A DNA stretch of 64,000 nucleotides, taken from assembly GCA_021808665.1 (NCBI GenBank), contig JAKBBA010000007.1:1-64000 (forward strand), written 5' to 3'. Positions 26,106 through 33,859 of this stretch are shown piece by piece (positions within the stretch are counted from its first letter, which is position 1; each line of letters opens with the position of its first letter). The notes beneath the pieces are model-generated. The model ran no database searches and was not told where the DNA came from. It saw nothing but the letters and a program-made list of their open reading frames with translations. The stretch comes from Actinomycetes bacterium. GTDB lineage: Bacteria; Actinomycetota; Acidimicrobiia; Acidimicrobiales; Palsa-688. The position numbers and the translations under genes were made by a program.

Positions 26106-26178
26106 GGGCCGCTAGCTCATCCGGTAGAGCAGGGGACTTTTAATCCCAAGGTGCAGGGTTCGAGACCCTGGCGGCCCA
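26106..26178 (+). tRNA. tRNA-Lys (anticodon TTT)
   Basis: The acceptor stem GGGCCGC pairs with GCGGCCC, with discriminator A. The anticodon stem GGGGA/TCCCA encloses the loop CTTTTAA with anticodon TTT. The T arm has GGTTCGAGACC. It is 73 bases long and CCA is not encoded. The following 180 bases hold no gene, and no duplicated tRNA 3' end was noticed, so there is no sign of an island here. Confidence 0.95.
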
Positions 26179-26357
26179 CATTCTCAGCGTCACCCCACTT
26201 GGCGTGAAATGCTATGTCATGCATCGGCCCCTGCGGGCAGTCTTGGGTTGGATAGCCAGACAGAGACGGTCCGGCGTGGCAGCGGGTCGATGCGCACGGG
26301 AAGCGGATCCGCAGGTTAACAACAAATTCACCCCGAGGCAGCCTCGCCTTCACCGGC

Positions 26358-26386
26358 AGGACACCTCGAATTCAAACAGGTGTCCT
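26358..26386 (+). promoter_or_regulatory. Long inverted repeat upstream of the ugp-like operon
   Basis: AGGACACCT (26358-26366) and AGGTGTCCT (26378-26386) are perfect 9-bp arms separated by 11 bases; their centres are 20 bases apart, two helical turns. It lies about 50 bases before the ugpB start in a gene-free stretch (26179-26435). It is a plausible binding site for a dimeric regulator, such as a phosphate- or G3P-responsive protein. An RNA hairpin in the leader is the alternative. Confidence 0.5.
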
Positions 26387-26403
26387 ATCGTTTGCTCGTC
26401 AGC

Positions 26404-26427
26404 GAAAGAAAACTTTCACTAGAAAGT
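26404..26427 (+). promoter_or_regulatory. Overlapping inverted repeats just before ugpB
   Basis: GAAAG (26404-26408), CTTTC (26413-26417) and GAAAG (26422-26426) occur in turn with 4-base spacers, and the second pair extends to ACTTTC/GAAAGT. The middle arm can pair with either neighbour. The block ends 8 bases before the ATG, next to the AGGA ribosome-binding site. Either a second operator or a small leader switch would fit. Confidence 0.42.
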
Positions 26428-26435
26428 GACAGGAC

Positions 26436-27848
26436 ATGCCCAAAACAACGAACGGTCGCGTGAAGGTAGCCGGAGCTCTTGCTTCTGTAGGGATCCTGGC
26501 AGGAGCATGTGGGAACTCGGCGGGAACTTCCAAGACCGCCGGCTCTACGATAGCCTCCTCGCCTTCGTCTACAGCCAGTGCTGCTTCCTCGAATGGACCG
26601 ATCAATCTCAGCATCTGGACGGCCTTCAACGGTACTCTCGGCCAGACCTTCAATCACCTCGTCGACGAGTTCAACTCGTCGCAAAGCACATACCATGTCA
26701 CGGCAACCTACAAAGGCTCGTACTCTCAAGTGCTCTCGGACACTATCGCTGCGTTTAGAGCTCATGACGCACCCAACATCACACAGATTTTCGACGCAGG
26801 AACTGCCACTATCATGGACGCTGCGGGCACGTACGAACCCGTGTACAAGTTGATGGCACAGAATAATATTCCTTTTGCTACCTCAGACTTCGTCGGCGGT
26901 GCGGCGAGCTATTACGAGACGAGCTCGAACCATCTGGACTCGTTGCCGTTTAACAGTTCCACGCCGGTACTATTCTACAACAAGACAGAGCTCGCAAACG
27001 CCGGGATCACCAGTCCGCCTACCACATGGACCCAGCTTCAAGCCGACGCCGACACCTTGTCCGCCCACGGGCAGCACTGCGCTCTGACATCGTCGGGAGC
27101 ATACGTGATGTGGACCGACATGGAGCAGTTCGCACTGTGGAATGGCTATCCTTACGCTACGAACGACAACGGCTACACGGCTGTGAACGGCGTGAAACTG
27201 CAGATAGACACGGCGCCTTTCATATCGCACCTGTCGATGCTCGGCCAGATGGCATCCAAAGGCCAGTACCTGTGGAACGGTGTTAGCACGTCTACGGTTC
27301 CTCTCTTTACCAACGGTACGTGCGCGATGTACGAACAGAGCTCCGCGGACCTGAGCACGATCCAGGCGGGAGCGAAATTCCCATTCGGGGTTTCGGAGCT
27401 GCCCGTCGTATCCGGTGACGCAGCTGCACCGCAGAACACCGTGGTAGGGGGTGCCTCGCTGTGGGTCATGGCGGGGGCTGCTTCCGACACCTACCCAGGA
27501 GACGCAAAGTTCCTGGCGTTTCTCATGTCCGCGCAATCCCAGGCCTACTGGGCCTCGAACACGGGGTACGTACCCGTTACGAACGCGGCGTCGACCCTCT
27601 TGACCTCGCAGAACTTCTATGCCACCCATCCCAACGATCAGGTGGCCGTAAAAGAGTTGAACAACAAGCGGGCGCTGCCCACCACCCGAGGTATACGCCT
27701 CGGCTACCTCCCCGAGATACGCCAAGCCGAGGCGTCCGCGATAGCCAACGTCCTGTCCGGCAAGCAGACCGCTGCGGCGGCTCTTGCAACCGCTCAGAGC
27801 CAAGGTGACTCGATTCTCTCGCAGTTCGCCTCGCAGTACGGCGGATAG
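26436..27848 (+). CDS. ugpB: Glycerol-3-phosphate-type ABC substrate-binding lipoprotein UgpB
   Basis: 470 residues with a lipoprotein signal: ALASVGILAGAC, cysteine at 25 as the lipid anchor, then a Ser/Thr/Ala-rich linker. The mature part follows UgpB closely: INLSIWTAFNGTLGQTFNHL, IFDAGTATIMDA and PFNSSTPVLFYNKTEL. UgpB binds glycerol-3-phosphate or glycerophosphodiesters outside the membrane. It heads an operon with two permeases and a glycerophosphodiesterase, which supports the assignment. A general sugar-binding protein is the less likely alternative. Confidence 0.88.
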   Translation: MPKTTNGRVKVAGALASVGILAGACGNSAGTSKTAGSTIASSPSSTASAASSNGPINLSIWTAFNGTLGQTFNHLVDEFNSSQSTYHVTATYKGSYSQVLSDTIAAFRAHDAPNITQIFDAGTATIMDAAGTYEPVYKLMAQNNIPFATSDFVGGAASYYETSSNHLDSLPFNSSTPVLFYNKTELANAGITSPPTTWTQLQADADTLSAHGQHCALTSSGAYVMWTDMEQFALWNGYPYATNDNGYTAVNGVKLQIDTAPFISHLSMLGQMASKGQYLWNGVSTSTVPLFTNGTCAMYEQSSADLSTIQAGAKFPFGVSELPVVSGDAAAPQNTVVGGASLWVMAGAASDTYPGDAKFLAFLMSAQSQAYWASNTGYVPVTNAASTLLTSQNFYATHPNDQVAVKELNNKRALPTTRGIRLGYLPEIRQAEASAIANVLSGKQTAAAALATAQSQGDSILSQFASQYGG

Positions 27849-27851
27849 CCG

Positions 27852-28883
27852 GTGGCGTTAGTCGAAGCCGACTCCTCCCTTCGGTCCTCGGCTGAACGCC
27901 CGGGCGGAGAGGAAGGCGCTTCTCGGGTTCGTAGCGTCCGAGGAGCGCCCTTCTCCCGAGGTGGCGTCGGGCGACGTGCCCGACGGCCTGGGGGTACGGA
28001 CCCGGTAAGTGGCGCAGTATTCCCGCATCGGCTGTTGCCGTTCGTCCTGATGCTCCCCGAACTGGCGGTAGTCGGGATCTTCTTCCTGTGGCCCTCAGCC
28101 GAAGGTGTTCTCGAATCGGTGCGCGAGTCCAACGCCTTCGGGCTCGGCAGTCGCTTCGCTGGTCTCGCCAACTTCAGGGCGGCTCTTTCGGGAGGTTACC
28201 TGCAAGCGTTGGAAGTAACGGTTGTCTTCACTGTCATAACTACCGTCGCGTCGATGGGACTTGGACTCCTGATCGCAGTGCAAGTCGAGCAGGTCGGCCG
28301 CTTCAAGGGTTTCTACCGGACGCTGTTCGTCTGGTCGTACGCAGTGCCTGGGGCTGTCGCTGGGTCGATTTGGCTTTTTCTCTTCGAACCTCACGTCGGG
28401 CCAGGCGCAAGGTTTCTCGGAGCCCTGGGACTGCACTGGAATTTTGCCCTGTCAGGGACGCAGGCCTTCGCGCTTATCTGTGCCATGACGGTCTGGCAGC
28501 AGACGGCCTATGACTTCGTCTTCTTCTCCGCTGGCCTTCAGGCGGTACCTCAGGACGTCGTCGAAGCCGCAACGGTCGACGGAGCAGGGGCCCTGCGGCG
28601 CTTCTGGCGGATCGTCTTCCCGCTCCTCGGTCCTACGACGCTTTTCGTGGTTGTCATGGACGTGCTTGCTGCTTTGTTCGGGAGTTTTGCCGTGATCGAC
28701 GTCATTAGCCAAGGCGGTCCGGGCGGATCTACCACGACGTTGGTATACGCCCTCTACAGGGACGGCTTCCAGAATGGGGACGTCGGGTTGGCGGGCGCGG
28801 AGACCGTCCTTCTCTTCATCATCGCGGGAGTTCTTCTTGCCGTCCAGTTCCGGGTCATCAACAGGAGGGTGCATTACAGGTGA
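27852..28883 (+). CDS. ugpA: ABC permease UgpA-like
   Basis: 343 residues from GTG 27852, 3 bases after ugpB. A 60-residue Arg/Gly-rich cytosolic leader precedes six membrane helices starting LPFVLMLPELAVVGIFFLWP. The EAA coupling loop reads VPQDVVEAATVDGAGALRRF and contacts the ATPase. The long leader is unusual for UgpA (about 295 residues); an internal start is possible but none has a better ribosome-binding site. Confidence 0.87.
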   Translation: MALVEADSSLRSSAERPGGEEGASRVRSVRGAPFSRGGVGRRARRPGGTDPVSGAVFPHRLLPFVLMLPELAVVGIFFLWPSAEGVLESVRESNAFGLGSRFAGLANFRAALSGGYLQALEVTVVFTVITTVASMGLGLLIAVQVEQVGRFKGFYRTLFVWSYAVPGAVAGSIWLFLFEPHVGPGARFLGALGLHWNFALSGTQAFALICAMTVWQQTAYDFVFFSAGLQAVPQDVVEAATVDGAGALRRFWRIVFPLLGPTTLFVVVMDVLAALFGSFAVIDVISQGGPGGSTTTLVYALYRDGFQNGDVGLAGAETVLLFIIAGVLLAVQFRVINRRVHYR

Positions 28884-29797
28884 TATCCGTCGACAGATCT
28901 GACCGGCCGGGTGTTTTCCTGGCGTCGGCAGAGGGATCGTCTAAGGACACCGGGCGATTTCGTCGTGGTTCTGCTAGCTCACTGGTACGCCATCTCGGAC
29001 TTGTCCTTCTCGCAGCGGTGTTTGCCCTGCCTCTGTATCTTTGCGCGGTTGTAGCAACACATTCGGCGTCGGATCTGCTCCGCGGGGTTCCCTTACTTCC
29101 GGGCGGCCAGATCTGGTCTAACCTGTCCACCCTTGTCAAAGGGATACCCGACACCCCGAAACTCTTCTCGATGCTGGTGAACTCGGCTGTTATGGCAATC
29201 GGAGTTACAGTGCTCAAGCTGGCCCTGTCTATTCCAGCGGCCTATGCTGTCAGCTTCTTTCGCTTCCCGGGACGGATGGTGATGTTCGCGTTGATCTTCG
29301 TCACTCTTATGATGCCGATAGAGGTCCGTTTCTTCCCCACGTACGCTGTAACCGCCAACCTCGGGCTGCTCAATACCCAGACCGGTCTGATACTCCCGCT
29401 CGTGGCGTCCGCTACCGCAGTGTTTCTTCTGCGACAATTCTTCCGTTCGTTTCCCCTAGAGCTAGCCGACGCTGCGAGGCTCGACGGTGTCGGCCCGATG
29501 CGCTTCTTGGTGGCGATCGTGCTGCCGCTGGCTCGACCGGTGCTGGCTGCGCTTGCAGTCCTCGAGTTCATTTACGGATGGAACCAGTACCTATGGCCTC
29601 TCCTTGTTGCGTCCAGCTTGAAGCGGGCCACTGTAGTCATAGGAGTGAAAGGACTAATCGGAGCTGCTCAGAGCTTCGCCGTTCCACAATGGGACTTGGT
29701 CATGCTGTTGGCCCTAGTGGCTTTGATACCGCCGGTGCTAGTCGTCGTGGCCATGCAGCGCTGGTTCGTCCGAGGCCTCATGTCCGGGATCAGCTGA
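28880..29797 (+). CDS. ugpE: ABC permease UgpE-like
   Basis: 305 residues, coupled to ugpA by a GTGA overlap. Six membrane helices are present, with the EAA loop PLELADAARLDGVGPMRFLV and the conserved early MMPIEVRFFPTYAVTANLGL typical of UgpE/MalG. It completes the membrane channel. No ATP-binding subunit (ugpC) follows; the next gene is the phosphodiesterase. Confidence 0.9.
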   Translation: MISVDRSDRPGVFLASAEGSSKDTGRFRRGSASSLVRHLGLVLLAAVFALPLYLCAVVATHSASDLLRGVPLLPGGQIWSNLSTLVKGIPDTPKLFSMLVNSAVMAIGVTVLKLALSIPAAYAVSFFRFPGRMVMFALIFVTLMMPIEVRFFPTYAVTANLGLLNTQTGLILPLVASATAVFLLRQFFRSFPLELADAARLDGVGPMRFLVAIVLPLARPVLAALAVLEFIYGWNQYLWPLLVASSLKRATVVIGVKGLIGAAQSFAVPQWDLVMLLALVALIPPVLVVVAMQRWFVRGLMSGIS

Positions 29798-29799
29798 AG

Positions 29800-30573
29800 A
29801 TGTCCGGTCCGTCGATCTGGTCGCACCGAGGTAACGTCGACTTAGACGCTGTTATCGACGGCTCGGTTGTTTCGCAGTTGGATGATGTGCAGGTCCGAGC
29901 CGGCGACCGCTCGCAGGGTTGCGTAGAGAACTCCCTCGGCGCGTTCGAGCTGGTGGTGGCTTTGGGGATAGAGGGCGTCGAGACCGACACATGGCTCACG
30001 GCGGACGGAGAGTTCGTCGTGGTCCACGACAGGGCGACCCCTGCAGGGCCGGTCGACTCCGTCCGGCGCTGTCAGCTCCCGCAACTGCCGTCCCTGTCAG
30101 AGGTGCTCTCTATGGCTCGGGTTGGACGGGTCAACGTGGAGCTGAAAGTCGCTCCCGGCACCAGCCGGGACCTGGCTCGGGCTATCGGATCTGAGCTGGC
30201 GACCGCACTGATGCAGTCGGGAGACCCCGAGTCTCTGGTCGTGTCGTCGTTCTCGATGCGGGCTACGGATGGCGTCCTCGCGAAAGCCCCATTCCTGCGC
30301 GTCGGCCACCTCTGCGAGAAACTTCCCGACGACGAGACCCTGAGCCGGCTCGCCAGAGCCGGATACTGGGGGGTACACCCTTGGTTCGGCTCGCTTGACC
30401 CAGAAGACGTGGTCCGAGCCCACTTCCACGGTCTTGCGGTCGCGGTTTGGACTGTGAACGACGTCGAAGCTGCTCAGCGTCTGGCATTGGCCGGCACTGA
30501 CGTCGTGATCACAGACAGGCCTATAGGCATCGCCCGAGGACTTCGGTCGGCAGATAATGAATCTAATCACTAA
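29800..30573 (+). CDS. ugpQ: Glycerophosphodiester phosphodiesterase (UgpQ-like)
   Basis: 257 residues from ATG 29800, 2 bases after the ugpE stop. The catalytic signatures WSHRG, ENSLGAFELVVALGIEGVET plus D, FVVVHD and a late VWTVNDVEAAQRL are all present. The enzyme cleaves glycerophosphodiesters to glycerol-3-phosphate and an alcohol. Between HRG and ENS there are about 35 extra residues (VDLDAVIDGSVV and on) where relatives have only 8-10, which may cover the active site. The 3' end overlaps the convergent DyP gene by 11 bases. Confidence 0.88.
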   Translation: MSGPSIWSHRGNVDLDAVIDGSVVSQLDDVQVRAGDRSQGCVENSLGAFELVVALGIEGVETDTWLTADGEFVVVHDRATPAGPVDSVRRCQLPQLPSLSEVLSMARVGRVNVELKVAPGTSRDLARAIGSELATALMQSGDPESLVVSSFSMRATDGVLAKAPFLRVGHLCEKLPDDETLSRLARAGYWGVHPWFGSLDPEDVVRAHFHGLAVAVWTVNDVEAAQRLALAGTDVVITDRPIGIARGLRSADNESNH

Positions 30574-31462
30574 AGGTCACAAAACGACATAAAGAGGGTA
30601 CAGAGGGAACGACGTAGTAGGCGCCACTGAGAGCGGCTGTGTGACGGGTAAGGGCGTCCCTAACGCCGTCCCGGACTCCAGCCATGCTCTCGAGCATCGT
30701 CTGAAGTGGGGCAAGCGACGAGCAGAACCCCACGAAGAGGGTTCCGTGCTCGGAGGGGCTCCCATAGGAGGTGTTGCGCCTGTAGATGGCGAGTTCCTCG
30801 CCGTCCACCTCGATCACGTTGCGGGCGACGTGGGAATCAACCGGCATATCGGCCTCGGCTAGTTCGACGCTGTCAGGCTTGGTTCGACCTATCACCTTCT
30901 CCTGAGCGGCAGTGCTTAAAGTCGAGAAGCTGCTGAGGTGAAGCCACCTTTGATATAGAACCACGCTACTCCCGGCGGCCGGCGAGTCACCTCCTGTGAC
31001 TGCGACATCGTGGGCTTCGAGAGGCGACGGGTTCTCCGTGCCGTCGACGAAGCCGGTCAGGTCCCGGTTGGTCTGGTAGACCCAGCCGTTGCACTCGCTG
31101 GCCAGGCGGGCCGTAGCGGAGGTATGGTGAATCGCTGCGCTGACTGCGTCGAAAACGGCGCTACGCGACACCCCGGCAACCCAGAGCCAGGCATCGTGCT
31201 GGGTGGCCGGCATGACGAACTCTGGTCCCGTAACGCCTTCGAAAGAGCGTGCGTCGGGTGGCGACTGGCCCGGTGCGAGGGCTGACCAAAGCTCCGGCCT
31301 GAAGCCGACCACAGTTCCGACCCCTGCCAGCGGCGATGCCGGTCCTTGGAGACTGGCAAGGCAAGCCACCAGCTTCGCCGGTTCCTCCCCGGGCAGTAGG
31401 TCAAGCTCGACGTAGCCGTGCTCGCTCGCTCCGGCCGCGAAGATCCCTGCTTGTGCGCTCAT
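30563..31462 (-). CDS. Dyp-type (dye-decolourising) haem peroxidase
   Basis: 299 residues from ATG 31462; a TTG at 31498 would add 12. The distal motif GFVDGTENPSP contains the catalytic aspartate (GxxDG), and the proximal histidine region reads PVDSHVARNV with the later arginine in AIYRRNTSYG. There is no Tat signal, so it is probably cytosolic or encapsulin-loaded; no encapsulin gene is nearby. It oxidises phenolic or dye substrates with peroxide. Confidence 0.92.
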   Translation of the reverse strand: MSAQAGIFAAGASEHGYVELDLLPGEEPAKLVACLASLQGPASPLAGVGTVVGFRPELWSALAPGQSPPDARSFEGVTGPEFVMPATQHDAWLWVAGVSRSAVFDAVSAAIHHTSATARLASECNGWVYQTNRDLTGFVDGTENPSPLEAHDVAVTGGDSPAAGSSVVLYQRWLHLSSFSTLSTAAQEKVIGRTKPDSVELAEADMPVDSHVARNVIEVDGEELAIYRRNTSYGSPSEHGTLFVGFCSSLAPLQTMLESMAGVRDGVRDALTRHTAALSGAYYVVPSVPSLCRFVTFSD

Positions 31463-31546
31463 GTACAAATGATGTAGCGATCTTCCCCCGACAGCCAAAT
31501 CCCCCTCTGTGGACCCTCGACGTCTAGGGGGCCTATCCTTGGCAGC

Positions 31547-31798
31547 GTGTCAGCGGCCGACATTCCACAGTCACATGCCGGGGCGTTGCCAGCAGGTCCC
31601 GCAGAGACCCAAGGGTTACGTGCTGAAGAGGTAGCGGCATTTCTCGGCGTGTTGGATCAGGAGCTGACTGCCGTCGAGGAGGCTCTCCGCCGCCTCGACG
31701 CCGGCACCTACGGGCTCTGCAGCGTATGTGACGGCGCAGTAAGCAAGGAAGAGTTGGCGGCAGATCCGCTAGTTCAGCGTTGTCCGCAGCATCGCTGA
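31547..31798 (+). CDS. TraR/DksA-family zinc-finger protein
   Basis: 83 residues from GTG 31547. The helix LRAEEVAAFLGVLDQELTAV is followed by ALRRLDAGTYGLCSVCDGAV and a closing CPQH, a C-x2-C then C-x2-H zinc site. Small DksA-like proteins act at the RNA polymerase secondary channel; this one lacks the long coiled coil of DksA, so its activity is uncertain. It lies 63 bases before the AlaX gene on the same strand. Confidence 0.85.
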   Translation: MSAADIPQSHAGALPAGPAETQGLRAEEVAAFLGVLDQELTAVEEALRRLDAGTYGLCSVCDGAVSKEELAADPLVQRCPQHR

Positions 31799-31861
31799 GA
31801 TCCCTACGCGCTGCGGGACGGAGCCCCGGCCCACCGAGATCTGGCTCGCTAAAATTGACCG

Positions 31862-32617
31862 GTGGCGACCGAATCTTTGTTCTTGCGAGACGCGTACCTG
31901 AAGGAGTTCGAAGCGACCGTCGTCGCCGTGGACCCTGGCACTCGATCGGTGGTGCTCGACCGGACCGCCTTCTATCCGACCGGCGGAGGTCAGCCTCACG
32001 ACACGGGCATTCTTGGGGGAATGACAGTGACCGACGTGCGCAAAGCGCCCAAGAGGTCGAGCAGCGCGGAGGTGCCGGATCTCGACGGGGATGTCGTCCA
32101 CTTCGTCGCCGGTGAGGGCCCACTTCCCGCGATCGGCGCAACTGTGCGTGGGCAGCTTGACTGGAAGCGCCGCCACATGCTGATGAGAACGCACACGGCG
32201 CTCCATATCTTGTGTGGAGTCATCTGGAACCAGTGGAAAGTGCCGGTCACAGGCGGGAATATGGAACCTCTCGGCGCAAGGATGGACTTCGAGTTCGACC
32301 CTCTCCCGGACGGCTTCGCTCGCACAGTCGAAGAGGCGGTCAACGCCGAGATAGCTTCTGACCGGCCGATCGAAGTGACCTTCATCCCGGCGAGTGCCGT
32401 TGCGCTGGACTCCGACCTAATCCGAACTAAAGTCAATCTCGTCCCCGACGGCGTATCGCAGGTGCGCGTCGTTGACATCATAGGGCTGGACCGGCAGGCC
32501 GACGGTGGTACCCATGTCCGCTCGACAGGGGAGGTCGGCCGAGTGGTCGTCGTCAAGACCGAGTCCAAGGGTAAGGGAAACAAGCGGATAAGACTCAGAG
32601 TCGACGATTTAGCATGA
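31862..32617 (+). CDS. Alanyl-tRNA editing protein AlaX-type (stand-alone AlaRS editing domain)
   Basis: 251 residues. The start FLRDAYLKEFEATVVAVDPG and FYPTGGGQPHDTG match the AlaRS/AlaX beta-barrel. The zinc motifs are HTALH (in MLMRTHTALHILCGVIWNQW) and GGTHVRSTGEVG, where the cysteine seen in AlaRS (CGGTH) is aspartate here. AlaX-M/L proteins remove serine or glycine wrongly attached to tRNA-Ala. GTG 31862 is the start; no full alanyl-tRNA synthetase gene is in the window. Confidence 0.9.
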   Translation: MATESLFLRDAYLKEFEATVVAVDPGTRSVVLDRTAFYPTGGGQPHDTGILGGMTVTDVRKAPKRSSSAEVPDLDGDVVHFVAGEGPLPAIGATVRGQLDWKRRHMLMRTHTALHILCGVIWNQWKVPVTGGNMEPLGARMDFEFDPLPDGFARTVEEAVNAEIASDRPIEVTFIPASAVALDSDLIRTKVNLVPDGVSQVRVVDIIGLDRQADGGTHVRSTGEVGRVVVVKTESKGKGNKRIRLRVDDLA

Positions 32618-32688
32618 TCGCGTCAGTCAAATGGCGGAGATGACGGTGAGTTACTGTCGAGGTGAGATATGAGCATCGAGGCCGACAC

Positions 32689-33564
32689 GTGACATCTAGG
32701 ACCGGGCACGAAACACCCTCGCGCGCGCTGAACACCGAGCCAGGTGAGGATCGCAACGGAGATGTCGAGCAATGGTTGGGACGCCTGCGCACCGAGTTGC
32801 GACGGCTGAGCTCGGTGGTGGTGGCTTTCAGCGGCGGCGTCGACTCGGCGTTGCTGGCTTGGGCGGCCAACGACACTCTCGGTTCTGACCGGGTCCTTCT
32901 CGCCACAGCGGTCTCGGCTTCCCTGGCGCCGGGGGAGCTTGCCGCGTGCGAGGAGTTCGTGGGCCAATGGGGCATGCCTTGGGAGCGGGTCCACACCGGC
33001 GAGCTTTCCGTAGCGAGCTACGTGGCCAACGGCGCCGACCGCTGCTACCACTGCAAGAGTTCTCTGATGGACGGGCTCCAACCTCTTGCTCGGGCCCGGG
33101 ACGCCGTTATAGCTCTCGGCGTCAACGTCGACGACCTGTCGGATCACCGGCCAGGCCAGGTAGCGGCGCGTGAGCGAGGGGCGGTGTTCCCACTAGTCGA
33201 AGCGGGTATGACCAAGCAGGCGGTTCGAGCGACGGCACACTACGTGGGATTGGACGTCTGGGACAAGCCGGCCGCAGCGTGTCTCGCTTCGCGGCTGCCC
33301 TACGGTACGCCGGTCACGATCGGAGTGCTCGGGCAGGTGGCAGCGGCCGAAGCCGCCCTGGCAGCGCTCGGGTTTAAGGAGCTGAGAGTCCGCCACTACG
33401 GGGAACTCGCCAGGATCGAGCTTCCTCTCGGCGAGCTGGACACGGCGCTGCGCCGTCGCGCCGATGTCGTGTCAGCGGTGACAGGCGCCGGGTACCGCTA
33501 CGCTACCCTTGACCTTGCAGGCCTAAGGTCAGGCAACCTTAACGAAGGGCTCCCCAAAACATGA
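32689..33564 (+). CDS. larE: ATP-dependent sacrificial sulfur transferase LarE
   Basis: 291 residues from GTG 32689 (GAGG 8 bases upstream); GTG 32662 is the longer option. The PP-loop VVAFSGGVDSALLAWAA, then CYHCKSSLMDGL, and the sulfur-donor cysteine in KPAAACLASRLPYGTPVT are all intact. LarE adenylates pyridinium-3,5-biscarboxylic acid mononucleotide and gives up sulfur from its own cysteine to build the nickel-pincer cofactor of lactate racemase. larA, larB and larC are not in the window. The stop overlaps the NIL-domain gene (ATGA). Confidence 0.92.
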   Translation: MTSRTGHETPSRALNTEPGEDRNGDVEQWLGRLRTELRRLSSVVVAFSGGVDSALLAWAANDTLGSDRVLLATAVSASLAPGELAACEEFVGQWGMPWERVHTGELSVASYVANGADRCYHCKSSLMDGLQPLARARDAVIALGVNVDDLSDHRPGQVAARERGAVFPLVEAGMTKQAVRATAHYVGLDVWDKPAAACLASRLPYGTPVTIGVLGQVAAAEAALAALGFKELRVRHYGELARIELPLGELDTALRRRADVVSAVTGAGYRYATLDLAGLRSGNLNEGLPKT

Positions 33565-33806
33565 CCCAGTCGCCGCCGCGTGTTCGACTCACCTTCCCGC
33601 CGGACTTGGTTCCGCGGCCCGTGATCGGGGAGCTCGCACGCGACTTTGCGGTCCTGGCAAACATTCGCAGAGCCGACGTGAGCGACGACGTCGGATGGAT
33701 TGTCTGCGAGCTTGACGGTGATCCCGACCAGGTCGTCCGCGCCATCGAATGGATGGCGCAAATCGGGGTCGACGTCGACCGCCTTGAGCACCCCTTGGAA
33801 AGCTGA
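33561..33806 (+). CDS. NIL-domain protein
   Basis: 81 residues. The pattern RVRLTFPPDLVPRPVIGELA, FAVLANIRRADVSDDVGWIV and VVRAIEWMAQIGVDVDRLE fits the ferredoxin-like NIL domain, best known at the C-terminus of MetN. As a free-standing protein translated from the larE message (4-base overlap), it may bind a small ligand or help a sulfur or nickel step; that is inference. Confidence 0.82.
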   Translation: MTQSPPRVRLTFPPDLVPRPVIGELARDFAVLANIRRADVSDDVGWIVCELDGDPDQVVRAIEWMAQIGVDVDRLEHPLES

Positions 33807-33859
33807 CAACGGCCGGCCACTTTTTCTGACATGGCTCCGGTCCGCCGATGTCGGTGGGC

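Noticed and set aside
26106..26435. tRNA-Lys as a second island insertion site
   Set aside because: No duplicate of its 3' end and no integrase nearby were noticed; the following genes look native.
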